Assembly: GCA_013115125.1 (NCBI GenBank)
Contig: JABANN010000137.1
Span: 1 to 63,155 of the forward strand
DNA length: 63,155 bases
DNA from: Perkinsus olseni
Taxonomy: Eukaryota > Perkinsozoa > Perkinsida
Direction of reading: 5' to 3'
A program made the position numbers and the translations under genes. Below, in pieces: positions 1 to 13,921 of this stretch. A model generated the notes under the pieces. The model worked only from the letters and a program-made list of their open reading frames with translations, searched no databases and was not told the DNA's origin. The first letter of the stretch is position 1. Each line of letters starts with the position of its first letter.

Positions 1-350
1 TGGAATTGGGAAGACAGCGCCCTCAGCGATCTTGCGTAGGTCGAGGTATTGAGCGCTTCGCTGATTCCTCACAGGCTCAATTAGGGCGGAGCGAAGCGAG
101 ATTTTTTTGGTCATTTTCGTCGCCGCCGTTGTACGCAAGTACAAATCGGCAAACCCAAGGCTGCCGATTTCTTGACTGAAAGCGTGATTCGATTTTACGT
201 CTGATCTTGCCCTTGGATGCCTCAACAGGTTCTGTCCTTGAGTGTGTGCCCGCTCTGGGAGGAAAGCGTCATCTAGGAGTATCTTGAGGTCAACGTGGTC
301 TTAGATGTGCTCAAGATACGTTTAGGGTAAACTTTGTACGACCAGGTTGC
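1..350. other. 5' flank with no recognised gene
   Basis: I see no convincing coding exon, RNA gene or repeat before the coiled-coil gene that starts at 351. The stretch may hold the promoter or 5' UTR of that gene. Confidence 0.4.
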
Positions 351-944
351 ATGGCCGAAGATTCCGCCGCAGTAAAGCAGCCTGTTAGTCTTCCGAAACT
401 GGGCCTGCATGCACAAGTTTGTGAGCTAGAGGTGTCAGTAAAGTCGCTCTACGCTGCTACTCGAACTGAGACCTTTCAGGCGCTGATAACAGAGACTTTG
501 AGGACTTCGCGCAAGGAGGCTGAGACGCTGAGAACGGCGAGGTCCCAACGCCAGCCTAAGGCCTTGATCTCGGCGAAGAGATTAGAGGCCTTGAAGAAAC
601 TCAAAGAGGACGTCAATGATTGTAGGCGATGATCCTAATATGGTCATTCAGTCGTCTGTTGGTGTGATGACCAGTCCGAAAGAGCAGAGCGTGGTGAAGA
701 ACGGCTACGGGGTGCTGCATATCAGATATTGAAGGCAAGAAGAGTGCAGCTTTGAGATTTTTCGATCGGCAGGCGGTAGACAAGGAGAAGCTCAGGAATG
801 AGATAAATCTTTTGCGAGATGATAACGTAGGTCATCGCTTAGATTGCTCTCCTGTCTTCGTCATTCATGCAGACGTTGCTACAACAGTCCGTGGTCAAAC
901 TACAGCGGCGTCTGAGAGAGGTTGAGCTTGACCTTGGCGAATAA
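351..944 (+). CDS. Small coiled-coil protein, function unknown
   Basis: Three exons can be joined in frame: 351-621, 726-826 and 873-944, with GT-AG introns of 104 and 46 nt. The product is about 147 residues. After a short N-terminus it is rich in Lys, Arg, Glu and Leu with heptad-like spacing; exon 2 contains KLRNEINLLRDDN and exon 3 LLQQSVVKLQRRLREVEL, both typical of a coiled coil. There is no signal peptide, membrane segment or catalytic motif. I do not recognise the family; centrosomal, ciliary or tethering proteins can look like this, but that is only composition. The start at 351 is the first ATG of the open frame. The next gene follows about 120 bp downstream on the same strand. Confidence 0.6.
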
Positions 945-1063
945 AAAGATACCTCATCTTCATGCCAGTATCTTCGTCGTCAATTTACAGTGGTTTCGAG
1001 TTAGTGCACCAGTGCTGCTGCCGCTGACGCTTTTTCAAGACTTCAGCATAATTTTTGAGGTTG

Positions 1064-3982
1064 ATGTATCTTCTCGACGGCCTTCTCAGCTTCACTAGGG
1101 CCGTACTGGCTCTCTCTGTTTTCTTCGGCTCACTGTTCAGAGGCGTCCTTGCGGATGGGAAGCCAGTTGAGTTTCACTCCTTCACGCAGGTGAGTTGTCT
1201 CGCGGGTTGATAGAAGGCTGGGCGGTAGACCTCGGTGCTCGCTTGAGAGTAGGGGTGAATTCAAGTGCTACACGGATTCACTTCGATGATACTCGATGAT
1301 CTCATCGTCAATTCCGTGACGAGCGCCCGTGCGTTCTGGAATCTCCTCCGCTTTTTCTTCGTCCGCGGCCGCCGCTCATCAGAAGGGCCCATCGTCAGTC
1401 CTCGCTTTTTCCTCTGAGTGCACGTAGACAACAGGCTGTTTTACCACTCGCAAGTATCCAAATTCCTTCTTCCAGCATTTTATCGGGCCTTTAGGACCAT
1501 GCTCATGCTTGCTGCATCTGTGGTGACTTGTGCGTGCGCTTGTGGATCTCGGCGATTGTGTCAACAGAGTTCGAATGAGCTTGTGAATCTTGCTCAGGAA
1601 ATGGACTTTCATAAGTTCACGTCAAGATGGGATGCGAGCGGGACGTGCATACCGTTGCACAATCACATCGTCCTCTCCCCAAGAGCATCAGACAGATATG
1701 GAGCACTCTGGCATAAGTAAGATATTGGCACAAGCCAACCTTACCCGTCAGTGTCGTGAGTGTGCCTAAGATACCCTCTACAAACTAACGATTTCGAGGT
1801 GGAGTTCACTATAGCGATCAAGCCGCCGACCCAGGGCGGCGACCCTGTCCATGAGCAAGTACTACCCCGAAGTTCCCTCCGGAATTCTGTTAGGGGGACC
1901 TTCTTGTTAGGGATTCGCCTTTTGGTACGTTTATGAGAACGCGTCGTCGAAGTACAGTGACTTGGCGCATATCACTGATGGAACCACAGACAAGATGAAT
2001 GACATGGGTAGGCACGCGGGTTCGAATCCCAGGAATGTCATTTTATTGTCAAATCGGTATCTTTGCCAGGTATGGGGCTGATGGGCTATAAGAATAACTT
2101 TGATGGAGTTGGTGTATTCTTCGCTCACAACAAGTTCTCTCCCTCGGGTGACAAAGAGTTGAGACCGAGCGCCTCCATTCTCCTCAACGACGGCTTCCAA
2201 TCTTTCGATCGGAAGAAAGATCTCCCTTCGGGTGGGAAGATGCCGCTTGGAAGCTTCGGGTCGACTGTTGTGCAGGTCACGGGTCCTACTGGAATTATCG
2301 TGACACTAGGCTAACAGTGAGGATCAGACTCCAGCCCAATGATGTTATGGTAGAGGCGAAGGCCGAGGTAGGCTGATGGTGTCTCTTCTACGGTCGCTGA
2401 GGATCTCCGCATCAGAATCAGGCGTGGGTCAAGCTGATCGAGTACAAGATCGACGACAACAGGCATCGTCTCAAACCCCGCGGGTGGGATGTTGTGGATA
2501 TTATCCATTGTGTAGCTAGAGGTGTCAGATACATTGGCCTCACGTCGTTCGTTGGGGCCGCTCCGAATCAGCCGTCCTACCGTTCTGACCTGCTCAACAT
2601 TCACGACTTTCATGTCAGCAATCATGACAACAGCATGATGTAGTGTTCGAAGATATCTGTATTGTGGTGAATTCATTTTGTCGTGATTTGCTCAGGTCCG
2701 GTGAACCGAAGGTCACGTACAACCCGTACAAGGCAGTGCCACGCCAAGACTTCCTAGAGGATCATGGAGGTAAGGATGATGCGAAGGGGTGGTATGCTCG
2801 GTGAACTGCGTACCAGTTGTGGTATTAGTGATGAAAGTGGGGAGGGGACTTGGCAGCAGGGACTAGGAACTGCCCCTGGTTAGTCGGCGCAATAATGACA
2901 TCGTGCAGCATGCTCTTGTTTTACATTGACGTGAAAACGATATTTGGTGGAACGCTGACAGCGCCGCGCTCGGCGTGTAGTCTCTCACAGTTGCTCATAG
3001 TCGGGATAGATTTCACTTCGCTTATAATTACTCGACATAGGATTGGGTTGGGCTCTCCGTCTCCGAGTTCTCATCCTCGTAAATATGGGATGACGGATTT
3101 TCCTAGTTGGTTTCCGGGGCAATCCTTGCCTTCGTGGAGAGCAGTGCAGTCTCGTCGTAGACGTTCTCTCCACTGATCTTGATGCGCGTGTATGGTGGTA
3201 CTGTATGCAGGCGGCAACGGAGGCGGCAAGCACTCGGACGCCATCGCGACACTGGTGCGGGCTACATATCGTGTTATCATGGAGCTCGAGCCATTGAGAA
3301 GTATGGAGGAGAGGACTATCACTGAATTATCGGTAGAATGGGGGAGGGTATTGCTTCATGGTGGGGGAGGTCGCAGGTTCGATACTTCGTCGTGTCATTT
3401 TTCTGCATTGCTATGTTTCCCCTTGTCTGAGTAGACCAGAGTTGAAGCGCTGCTTAAGGAGATGGACGAACTAAAGGCCGCTGTTGAGTCGATCGATGGA
3501 GGCAGCATGGCGGAACAGTACAAGACCATACGAAATGAACTCATTCAAGTGTCCAGGGAGGTAAACGTCGTCGGTTTTGGGAATGCAGCTCTCCCTTGTG
3601 GAAGTGGTAGTAGACTTTGTATTCTTATTTGTCACTTTTCAGACGATGAAGTCCAATTTTGAGAAGAGGAGGAGCTTGGACGAACTCTCCGAGCATGCAC
3701 AGAAACTGGTGAGTCTGATGTGCAGGGGGACAAGGAGGTGGTAGTTTCCGTGCTTAGGGATCGTTGGGCGATATGTCGGGGAAGATCAAGAGTCGATTGG
3801 AAAGTCAGGGCAACACGTTGTGTAAGTTCGTAGCGAAGGATCGATCCGGGGACCTTCGGATTGGAAGTCATGCGCTTGCCTTGTTAGTTTACTTGGCAGT
3901 TGTCTGCCTTTTTGCTGTTTTGGTGGTGGGCAGTGGAGTCTATGCGAAGTTCCGAAGGCTGGAGAAGAAGCACATCTTATAA
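1064..3982 (+). CDS. L-type lectin cargo receptor, ERGIC-53/VIP36-like
   Basis: Thirteen exons join in frame: 1064-1189, 1598-1716, 1771-1858, 1911-2007, 2070-2231, 2276-2367, 2416-2613, 2644-2666, 2696-2769, 3211-3332, 3435-3560, 3643-3708 and 3758-3982, giving about 505 residues, the usual size of ERGIC-53. Exon 1 encodes a signal peptide (LALSVFFGSLFRGVLADG). The lectin domain shows WDASGTC, GALWHKYPLQTNDFEVEF, GFAFWY, ILLNDGFQSFD and YWNYRDTRLTV, all recognisable relatives of animal VIP36/ERGIC-53 segments. A Gly-rich hinge (GGNGGGK) and a coiled-coil stalk follow, then a C-terminal membrane span and a short basic cytosolic tail ending KKHIL. Family members shuttle glycoprotein cargo from ER to Golgi. 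The tail is dilysine-like but has three, not two, residues after the lysines. The 30-nt intron at 2614-2643 is the least certain join. Confidence 0.85.
1998..2042 (+). other. tRNA-like minihelix across an exon-intron border
   Basis: An 8-base inverted repeat (AATGACAT at 1998-2005 and ATGTCATT at 2035-2042) encloses GGGTTCGAATCCC at 2018-2030, a T-arm-like hairpin. The shape recalls the acceptor plus T-arm half of a tRNA. The left arm is coding sequence of the lectin exon; the rest lies in intron 2008-2069. No D or anticodon arm is present, so this is not a tRNA gene. It may be a relic, a splicing structure or chance. Confidence 0.35.
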
Positions 3983-4498
3983 TACCATCCTTCTCGACAT
4001 CATTCACACACTTTGCGTCATCCTGGTAATTTTTTGCGTCATCCTCATCGGCCGCATCGGTCTGTGGGGCCACGCCTAGGGTAGTGGCTTCTATCACCTT
4101 CTCAAGTGAACTGTCACTGTTGAGTTCAGTGGGTAATTGTCATCTAGGCGTTATGGCCGATCGACGTCTACTATATCCGGTGGAGTAGAGGCTAAGGATA
4201 GATTCTGGTCGCCTCGTAGGTTTGTAGTGCGTGCTATCCATGTCCGGTATCATGCTACCTGGTTACTTGGCTCCAGTCAGGCATCACTGCTCTCGGACGG
4301 GGATTGACGCCGGCTGGCAGTGGTCGTGAGAGTTCGACGTCTAGCAGGCAGGTACGATTATCCGCCTGGTGACAGTCGTATCAGATTCTTCGGCACTCGT
4401 GCGCGGAGTCTTGCCTGTGCTCTGATCTGCTCGATTGTTGTGTTTACCTCGGTAGTGAGTTCATTCACCACCCCTCCCCTCCAGCTGTCTTCTTCTGT
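3983..4498. other. Intergenic region before the RING genes
   Basis: About 515 bp with no coding exon I can support. An open frame from 4320 runs into the RING gene start without homology and is probably 5' UTR. Confidence 0.4.
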
Positions 4499-5071
4499 AT
4501 GAGCCTCTTCCGGCATCTGATCAGGGCTGTGAGGACGTCCATCTCTCGCCCATACCGCTATCTGTGGTGCGTTTGGATTGTGGGCTTCACGACCCTCCTA
4601 ATCGCGGTGGTCTTCTCCTCACACCTGCATCGTCGCCCAGTCGAGAGTGCCATCTACATGAGTGCTATCGCAATAATTCCGCCGGTCATCATTATTTGTT
4701 ATGCATACCTCACAGACTTCGGCTCTGATGCAGCACCGACATCGATTACGTCAAGGTCGTCGAGTCTTAGCCCTTCGACTAAGAGGCAATTCCAGGAGCA
4801 GTGGAAGACGTGGTCCTCGCGGAATACGAGACGGGCTTCGATCGCAGTGGTCTCTCCCGACCTCCCTCAGAAGGGCGAATGCTGCAGTATCTGTCTAGCA
4901 TTGTTCGAGCCCGATGATGATGTGAGAGAGCTGCCTTGTCGACATGTTCTGCACGAGGATTGCTTCGAGGCCTATTTTCATGGTCACAGGCCTCTAGGTG
5001 GCAAAAGGCAACACGAGTGTCCCCTGTGCCGTGAACCAATGGGACCCGTCTTGGATGGCGGTAAGCGTTAA
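4499..5071 (+). CDS. Membrane RING-H2 protein, probable E3 ubiquitin ligase (copy 1)
   Basis: One uninterrupted frame of 190 residues from an ATG at 4499. Two hydrophobic spans lie near residues 22-42 (LWCVWIVGFTTLLIAVVFSS) and 50-72 (AIYMSAIAIIPPVIIICYAY). A Ser-rich linker follows, then a C-terminal RING-H2 domain at about residues 128-175 with CSIC, LPCRHVLHEDC and CPLC, giving the C-x2-C ... C-x-H-x2-H-x2-C ... C-P-x-C zinc ligands. RING proteins recruit E2 enzymes for ubiquitin transfer; two membrane spans suggest an endomembrane site, inferred only. The insert between the sixth and seventh ligands is longer than usual. The downstream gene at 5221 has the same layout and is a tandem duplicate. 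Lack of introns is unusual beside its neighbours. Confidence 0.85.
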   Translation: MSLFRHLIRAVRTSISRPYRYLWCVWIVGFTTLLIAVVFSSHLHRRPVESAIYMSAIAIIPPVIIICYAYLTDFGSDAAPTSITSRSSSLSPSTKRQFQEQWKTWSSRNTRRASIAVVSPDLPQKGECCSICLALFEPDDDVRELPCRHVLHEDCFEAYFHGHRPLGGKRQHECPLCREPMGPVLDGGKR

Positions 5072-5220
5072 GCGCCTTCTGATAGGCCTCTCCATATTTG
5101 CCTCCTGTACCTTTTTTGTAGATTCCGAGTCATTCGAACGTTGTTGATGTAAAATGTCTTCTGTCATTGTGAGCACCATTATTTCGCCCATGATAGGTTG
5201 GAGCAACATCCCGCGGTGCT

Positions 5221-6054
5221 ATGCTATTCAATCTTCGGTCCTTGCTGTGTCGACGCTCCAGTAGCGATACTGGAGCTTACGGTCTTCATAGTTCCCTCCC
5301 GAGGGTTTGGTCGCTGAACCGACTTTCGTCCCTCACCAAAGCTTCGAGTTCCCCAATCGCCGAATCGATCTTTCAGGAGTTGTTCTCTGCTTCAATGGAG
5401 AATCAACAGTTACACAGAGCGCTCCAACGCTCCTTCAGTCGCCCTTATCTATGGCTATGGGGCCTCTGGATCGCTGGTATGGCGTCATTTGGCTTCGGTG
5501 TCGTGTACACTTCCTCCTCGCAAGACTATCTGGTTGAGATCATTATTTACGTAGCCTTCCTGGCTATACCCCCACCCATCATCATATTGGCCTACGCCTA
5601 CGTCATCGAGTCTCGATCGAGCCACGTTCGGCAATTCCACGCTAACGACTTGTCAAGTGATGGCAATGATCTGGCTACCGCTGCCGATAAGCATGCATTC
5701 GCTAAAGCGTGGTCAGAGTGGGCCGAGGCTAACGTCAAAAAGGGGAAGGTCTCCGACCTCAGCAGCAGCAGCAGCAGTCGTGAAGAGTCCTCATCGGAGC
5801 AGTCGTTGTGTCCGATCTGTCTTGACGAAATGGCAATGGATGATGATGTTAGACAATTGCCTTGTGGTCACATATTGCATCTTGCCTGTTTTGACATCTG
5901 CTTCACCAAGCACGTACCCTTACACGCATACGGCAAGAATCGTCACGAATGTCCCTTGTGTCGTGAAGTCGTTGGGCCGTCCTTCGCTCCTCTCCACCGA
6001 GCCCGACTGTCAAGGCCTTCGAGGATGATACCTGAGAGCATCTGGTTGGCATAG
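5221..6054 (+). CDS. Membrane RING-H2 protein, probable E3 ubiquitin ligase (copy 2)
   Basis: One intronless frame of 277 residues from ATG 5221, 149 bp after copy 1 and in the same direction. It shares the order of copy 1: conserved SRPYLWLWGLWIAG leading into membrane span 1, a second span with AIPPPIIILAYAYV, an acidic/Ser-rich linker (a run of six Ser), and a C-terminal RING-H2 with CPICLDEM, LPCGHILHLACF and HECPLCREVVGP. The N-terminus is about 75 residues longer than in copy 1 and is Ser/Arg-rich with no domain I recognise. The two proteins clearly arose by tandem duplication followed by strong divergence outside the membrane spans and RING. Substrate and partner E2 cannot be read from sequence. 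Confidence 0.85.
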   Translation: MLFNLRSLLCRRSSSDTGAYGLHSSLPRVWSLNRLSSLTKASSSPIAESIFQELFSASMENQQLHRALQRSFSRPYLWLWGLWIAGMASFGFGVVYTSSSQDYLVEIIIYVAFLAIPPPIIILAYAYVIESRSSHVRQFHANDLSSDGNDLATAADKHAFAKAWSEWAEANVKKGKVSDLSSSSSSREESSSEQSLCPICLDEMAMDDDVRQLPCGHILHLACFDICFTKHVPLHAYGKNRHECPLCREVVGPSFAPLHRARLSRPSRMIPESIWLA

Positions 6055-6325
6055 ATCTTCATAGTATGCCACCATCACGACTATTGCATCTCGTGTCATG
6101 GCATACTGTGAGGTAAGGAGAGCTAGTCGACATACTTTCTGTATCAGCAGGTATATTCGTTTTTATAAGATGAGCGATAATGGTTCATGTTTATGGTTAT
6201 ATCATTGTCTTTCACCACTTTCTTTCTACAATTGGTCAACCCTTCAGAAGTCTTCTTGTCAACTTCCCGACTGTATCGTGTTATATATTGCATGACTTAG
6301 AGGGGATGTAAGATACGATATAACA
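6055..6325. other. Intergenic, AT-rich
   Basis: A 271-bp AT-richer stretch between the second RING gene and the Era-like gene. No coding exon or structured RNA is evident; it probably carries the 3' end of one gene and the promoter of the next. Confidence 0.4.
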
Positions 6326-8320
6326 ATGAACATACCACTCCTCCGTCAAATCACGTCCATACGCCACGTAAAGCACTACCGGCCTTTCAGCATCATGTCT
6401 CGCTATAAAGAGGTTCGGCCTGCGAGCGCTGCACAGCCGGTGACTTCTGGTTGGAAGGTGAGCGTCTCGCCGTTGATTTGCCGAATAAAAAGACGTTTCA
6501 GCTGCCTGAGCCTGAAGAGTCCCCTCTCGTACCGGAGGTGAACCCCGAAGACGGTGCCCCGGCTCCAGCAGAGATCTATCCGAGGTCCTGTCGTCTGCCT
6601 TCCGAGTTGACTGGAGCAGAGGCTGTGTTCTTAGGATCAAAGGAGGGGGTTATTATATTCGGAATGCAGTTCCCGATGAAGCCAAGCTCATGACTGCAGC
6701 GACACCAGCCCCGCATAGCATGCCTGAGAAGCCCAAGTTTCTGAAGGTCTTTATGAGTTTCGTCTGCGCGGCGGCACGACTCATCGGTCAGGTAGCTCTC
6801 ATCGGGGCGCCAAATGCAGGGAAGTCGTCGCTGATGAACTGCATGTTGAACCAAAGCCTGGCTGCAGTAAGCCCAAAAGTCAACACTACCCGTGAGGAGA
6901 TCAGGGGAGTGGTAACCGATGGAGATCATCAGGTGGGATGTTACCGCGTCACGTTTTCGCACTCACCTGCTCCGTTCCCATTCAGCTTCGTGGACTCGCA
7001 GGGTATTGTCCGGCTCTAGGCGGTGAGTCATGCTTCGTTTTTGGCAGATAGTCGTAATTGATGCCCCAGGGGTCATACCCGCGAATCAGACGAAGGGCTG
7101 CAGAGCCCTCGCACGAGACGCATGGACAGGGTGGAAAATATCGAGGGGCGTCCCTGGTGTGTGGTCGGTGGCACAGGTACAATGACTGCGATCTTGTCCT
7201 TCTTGTCGTCGATACATTGCGGAGACCGGATACAGATCTGGTGGATCTGATTCGGAGGATCGCCCCGAAGCCTGATCTCAGTAGGCATTAGGTGTCGTCT
7301 GAGGTTCGAGCGTTGCATTATCTTCGAGGTACGGAATATCATGAACGGCGAAACCCTGACTTGAAGCCGAGTTCGGGACAGACTGAGGAGGAGGCAGACA
7401 AGAGGCCGCCAGTGGTTCTCTGCCTGAATAAAATTGACAAGTCCCAGCGACTGTGGGTTCAGAAGCGGGCGGATCAACTGAAGGAGTCAGTGGGCATCTC
7501 AGTTCTCCCTCGATGGAGGAACAACGCCCCTCAGGCACGGGGCCTTCAAACAGATCTTTTTTATTTCCGCTAAGAAGGATCGCGGCGTCAAAGCGTTATT
7601 ACATTTCCTTAAGACGAGGTCCAAGGATCATATTTGGCCTTTCCCACCCGCCGTGAAAACGACGCTTCCTATGGTAGAGCAGGTGAGTGAGTTGAATGCG
7701 CTCGCTGTCCCTCGATATTCCACACGATATCAGGTTGAGCAGCTCGTTCGCACGTACATTTTCTGCTGGTTCAATAAGGATTTGCCCTACAAAGTTGAGC
7801 AGCAGACTGGTGAGACACGTGGGTATGATCGGTTCCGTGGATGTGAATATTCTGAAAAATACCCGATGCAGGATTCGAACCTACGACCATCTGCTCCGTA
7901 GGCAGACATTCTATCCAGCTGAACTAATCGGGCGCTGGATGTTCTTTGTATAGGGCATCCTGCTTCGCTCCACACGCTCAGTTGGTTGGACGCCTCGTCT
8001 TGACGGCGGACTCACCATTGAGCACGAGCTAAAGGTGCAGGATAGTATCGTACTGCGAATGATATGCGGCACTCGCAATCGCATAATTCGGCGGCTACGG
8101 CAAAATGTCGCTTACAAGCTAGAGCAGGTACGATCAGGCCTGATGATACTGTCCTACTGCTCTTCCTCAGGCTTGGGGCATCAAACCAATCCAGTTGGTT
8201 ATTTGGGTGAAGGCGAAAGTAGTTCGGAGATCAAGAAAGGATATTCAGGAATATCGAGCGCAATTCTTCGAAGCCCGAGCAACGGCCAAGGGGAACCCAA
8301 AGGCAACTGTCACGCATTGA
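6326..8320 (+). CDS. Era-like GTPase with C-terminal KH-type domain, probably organellar
   Basis: Ten exons can be joined: 6326-6367 (tentative), 6427-6584, 6620-6932, 7048-7130, 7177-7280, 7329-7489, 7554-7682, 7734-7809, 7982-8127 and 8171-8320, about 453 residues. G motifs appear in order: G1 GAPNAGKSS, G2 region VNTTREE, G3 VIDAPG, G4 CLNKIDK and G5 FF-ISAKKDRGV. The C-terminal part (LVRTYIF, DLPYKVEQ, RNRIIRRLRQN, QLVIWVKAK) follows Era's KH region. Era proteins bind 16S-type rRNA and help small-subunit assembly. If ATG 6326 is right, the N-terminus (MNIPLLRQITSIRHV) is Arg-rich with no acid, like a mitochondrial presequence; an ATG at 6395 is an alternative and the first join is the weakest part. 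The last large intron (7810-7981) contains an antisense tRNA. Confidence 0.85.
7860..7933 (-). tRNA. tRNA-Arg (anticodon ACG), inside an intron and antisense to its host
   Basis: The minus strand folds into a full cloverleaf: a seven-pair acceptor stem GCCCGAT/ATCGGGT (one G-U), D stem GTTC/GAAT, anticodon stem TCTGC/GCAGA with loop CTACGGA (anticodon ACG), variable loop TGGTC, and T arm GTAGG-TTCGAAT-CCTGC, with discriminator A and no encoded CCA. Box B is GGTTCGAATCC. It lies within the 172-nt intron 7810-7981 of the Era-like gene on the opposite strand, so RNA polymerases II and III would run head-on here. Confidence 0.93.
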
Positions 8321-8798
8321 TAACCATCAAGCATGCCGACCTCTGTTTCGCTCAATATTTGAGGTCAATCGAGTTTCTGAACTTCTCGTGCTGTTTTGTT
8401 ACAAATTATTTGCCTTAATCCCAAACTCAACACACCAACGCGCGGCTGCAGAAAAATCCCCCAAACTACCAAGAATTGCGCCATATGTACGATAAACTGT
8501 ATATCTTCTATCACTGCTGCTCTGTACATGTAGATTATTGTAAATCCATTATCTGCTGCTTCCACCATAATAATCCTCTTTAACGCCTTCAATGATACTC
8601 GACAGCGCGCCATACTACCAGCAATATCATTCAATCCAAAATGACGTACCGGTGTCAAAAGCATTAACTACTGACGCATACCTGAAGTTTCTCATGCAAT
8701 GTAGGGCAATAAGCTCTAACCCTCATAGGCCTACCTCCGCTGACAAGCTCTTGTAGTGAATTGGCTGGCAGCATTCCCAGGTTGACAAGCAGACCAAC
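8321..8798. other. Convergent intergenic region
   Basis: About 480 bp between the 3' ends of the Era-like gene (plus) and CNOT9 (minus). It is AT-richer than the flanks and no exon is supported. Confidence 0.45.
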
Positions 8799-10276
8799 CT
8801 ACAAGGAACCAACGGTCGAGATGTAGGACACTACGTTATCGGCGATCACTACCTGCCACTTCCGCGCCATCACGTCCTCCTTGAGGCAATTAGCGATCGT
8901 AGTATTAGCAGGGGCGTCGAGTTTCAGTTCAGCGGGTAAACATTGCCTGAAATACGTGGTAGTGAATCCTAACTGTTGCAAGAGACACGGGAAGTCATCC
9001 GAAGCAACTAACAACTTCCCCAATGTAAAAGAAGCAGTGATAACCCCCCCGAGGGACAACCCAGATCGAGACTGCAATACTACCTGAGGGCCTCCCTGGC
9101 ACGATCATTCTCAGAGAGTCGTTGATAACATCTTATTATGTGTTTCAAAAGACGAGATGAAGGTGCCTCCGACAAGGATTGAACCTGGACGCATGAATGT
9201 CCGTAAACACTGCGTCAGTCGATCCCCCACTCGGCCTACCATATTCCCGAGGACCGTGCTAACGGCATAGAAACGCTCAGCAGTAGCACAGATATACTGC
9301 AATCCGTTATCGTCGAGTAGTATCTTCTGTATGATGAACGTTGCCACGGTCTGAAGCCCATTGAAATTATTTCCCATAGGGAACCCTGGCTGTCCCGATT
9401 CTCGACCGACCACCGTACTACCCTGGACAGCTCCGATCCAGTCTCCATTATACGCAGGCATAGGGGAATAATTTCGGTTTGAAGTAGGAATTGTACAACC
9501 TGAAATTACTATGGCCAGAATTGAACCAGCGACCTTTCGCTTCATCACCTGCTCATCATCCACCTTAACTAGGGCACCGATGACGCCCAAGCTCGTTAGA
9601 CGGAGATACTCGAATGGACGAACCTTCGATACTGTGTTCAAGAAGGGATATCTGACCATCCATCCACGTCCACTGCTACGCCCTCCTAAGGGCTCTATAC
9701 TACAAGAAAAGTGGTATGTGGGCCTGCAGGAAAGGCTTCCTTGTTTCAGGGTGGCTAGCGAGACACTGAAAGAGGGCGAGAGCGTTGCAGGCACGATTCG
9801 ATACCGCTGCCGACAGGTTAGGGGGACTCAGACACGGGTACACAGCCAGTAGCTCCTGAATGGAATTAATGGAATCATTAATCGCAACTTGACCGACACG
9901 GATGATATTAACACCTGCAACAGAGCGGCGACGGTGCCGAAGGAATACCACAGTATAGGGGCGAGGTCGGGGAAGGATTCCCTCCTTTTCGACAACTCCA
10001 AAAGGGCTTGCTCCCGCTTCTCAGGGATCGTCAAGTCCAAAACTAAAGGAGGGTACTCTCGCCATTCTTTTCATCGTCCCTGTACCCAGTAAATAGATCT
10101 TCTCCTTCTCCGCCTGGGAAGCGGCAGCCGCCACAGCATTGGCCTGAAGTCGAGCACTTTGTTAACACTCCAGCGCATTCACGACGCCCTTCCAGCACCC
10201 TGTCCACTGGCTGCATCACAGGAGGCATCACTGGTGCTGGTACAGCCCCTCCTCGAGTAGCTTGTGATGGGTTCAT
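8799..10276 (-). CDS. CNOT9: CNOT9/Rcd1/Caf40, CCR4-NOT complex subunit
   Basis: Nine exons on the minus strand join exactly: 10276-10169, 10113-10086 (28 nt), 10042-9915, 9855-9704, 9651-9549, 9499-9422, 9350-9240, 9166-9084 and 8946-8799, giving 312 residues. The match to animal CNOT9 is very strong throughout: [94 protein letters not shown], and RLLKHIIRC with RAREALRQCLP near the end. The protein is an all-helical armadillo-repeat scaffold that recruits mRNAs and repressors to the CCR4-NOT deadenylase in the cytoplasm. The N-terminal 30 residues are Pro/Val-rich and variable, as in other species. It diverges from CDC48 with about 380 bp between start codons. Confidence 0.95.
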
Positions 10277-10658
10277 TCAACTGGAGAAGATACTAACTAG
10301 TACTTAGTGACTACTACTGCCTCGACCCTCGGCCGGTACAACACGAACACCACTATCTTGAATATCTTGCTATCTTGAATTTCCTCAACGTCTGCTATGT
10401 CCCGTATGATAATTGTATAACTTCTTTCCCATGTACACGCCTTGAAGTTCCCACTCGGTTATCATCGATCGCCCCGCTAGCCCTCCCTTCCTCGTACGGA
10501 CGTCTCCCTCTTGCTCGTTTCTGACACCTCTAGCTTTCTGCTGATAGCCGCTAATTGCCAGTCTTTCATGGATGTGGTGAAAACACAATTGATAGACTGC
10601 TAGTGGCCCTCAAGGTAGTTTAATAATACATTTTGTTTAACTACATTTCACCACTACT
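10277..10658. promoter_or_regulatory. Shared 5' region of CNOT9 and CDC48
   Basis: The start codons of CNOT9 (minus, 10276) and CDC48 (plus, 10659) are 382 bp apart, so this stretch must hold both promoters and 5' UTRs. An AT-rich segment near 10615-10650 lies just before the CDC48 start. No defined promoter box can be called. Confidence 0.5.

Positions 10659-13921
<3,263 letters not shown>

Noticed and set aside
2232-2275. A frameshift or very short intron in the lectin gene
   Set aside because: A normal 44-nt GT-AG intron (2232-2275) restores the frame and gives the expected family sequence.
9111-9794. A single 227-residue minus-strand gene
   Set aside because: It is several CNOT9 exons plus read-through of introns; splicing gives a much better family match.
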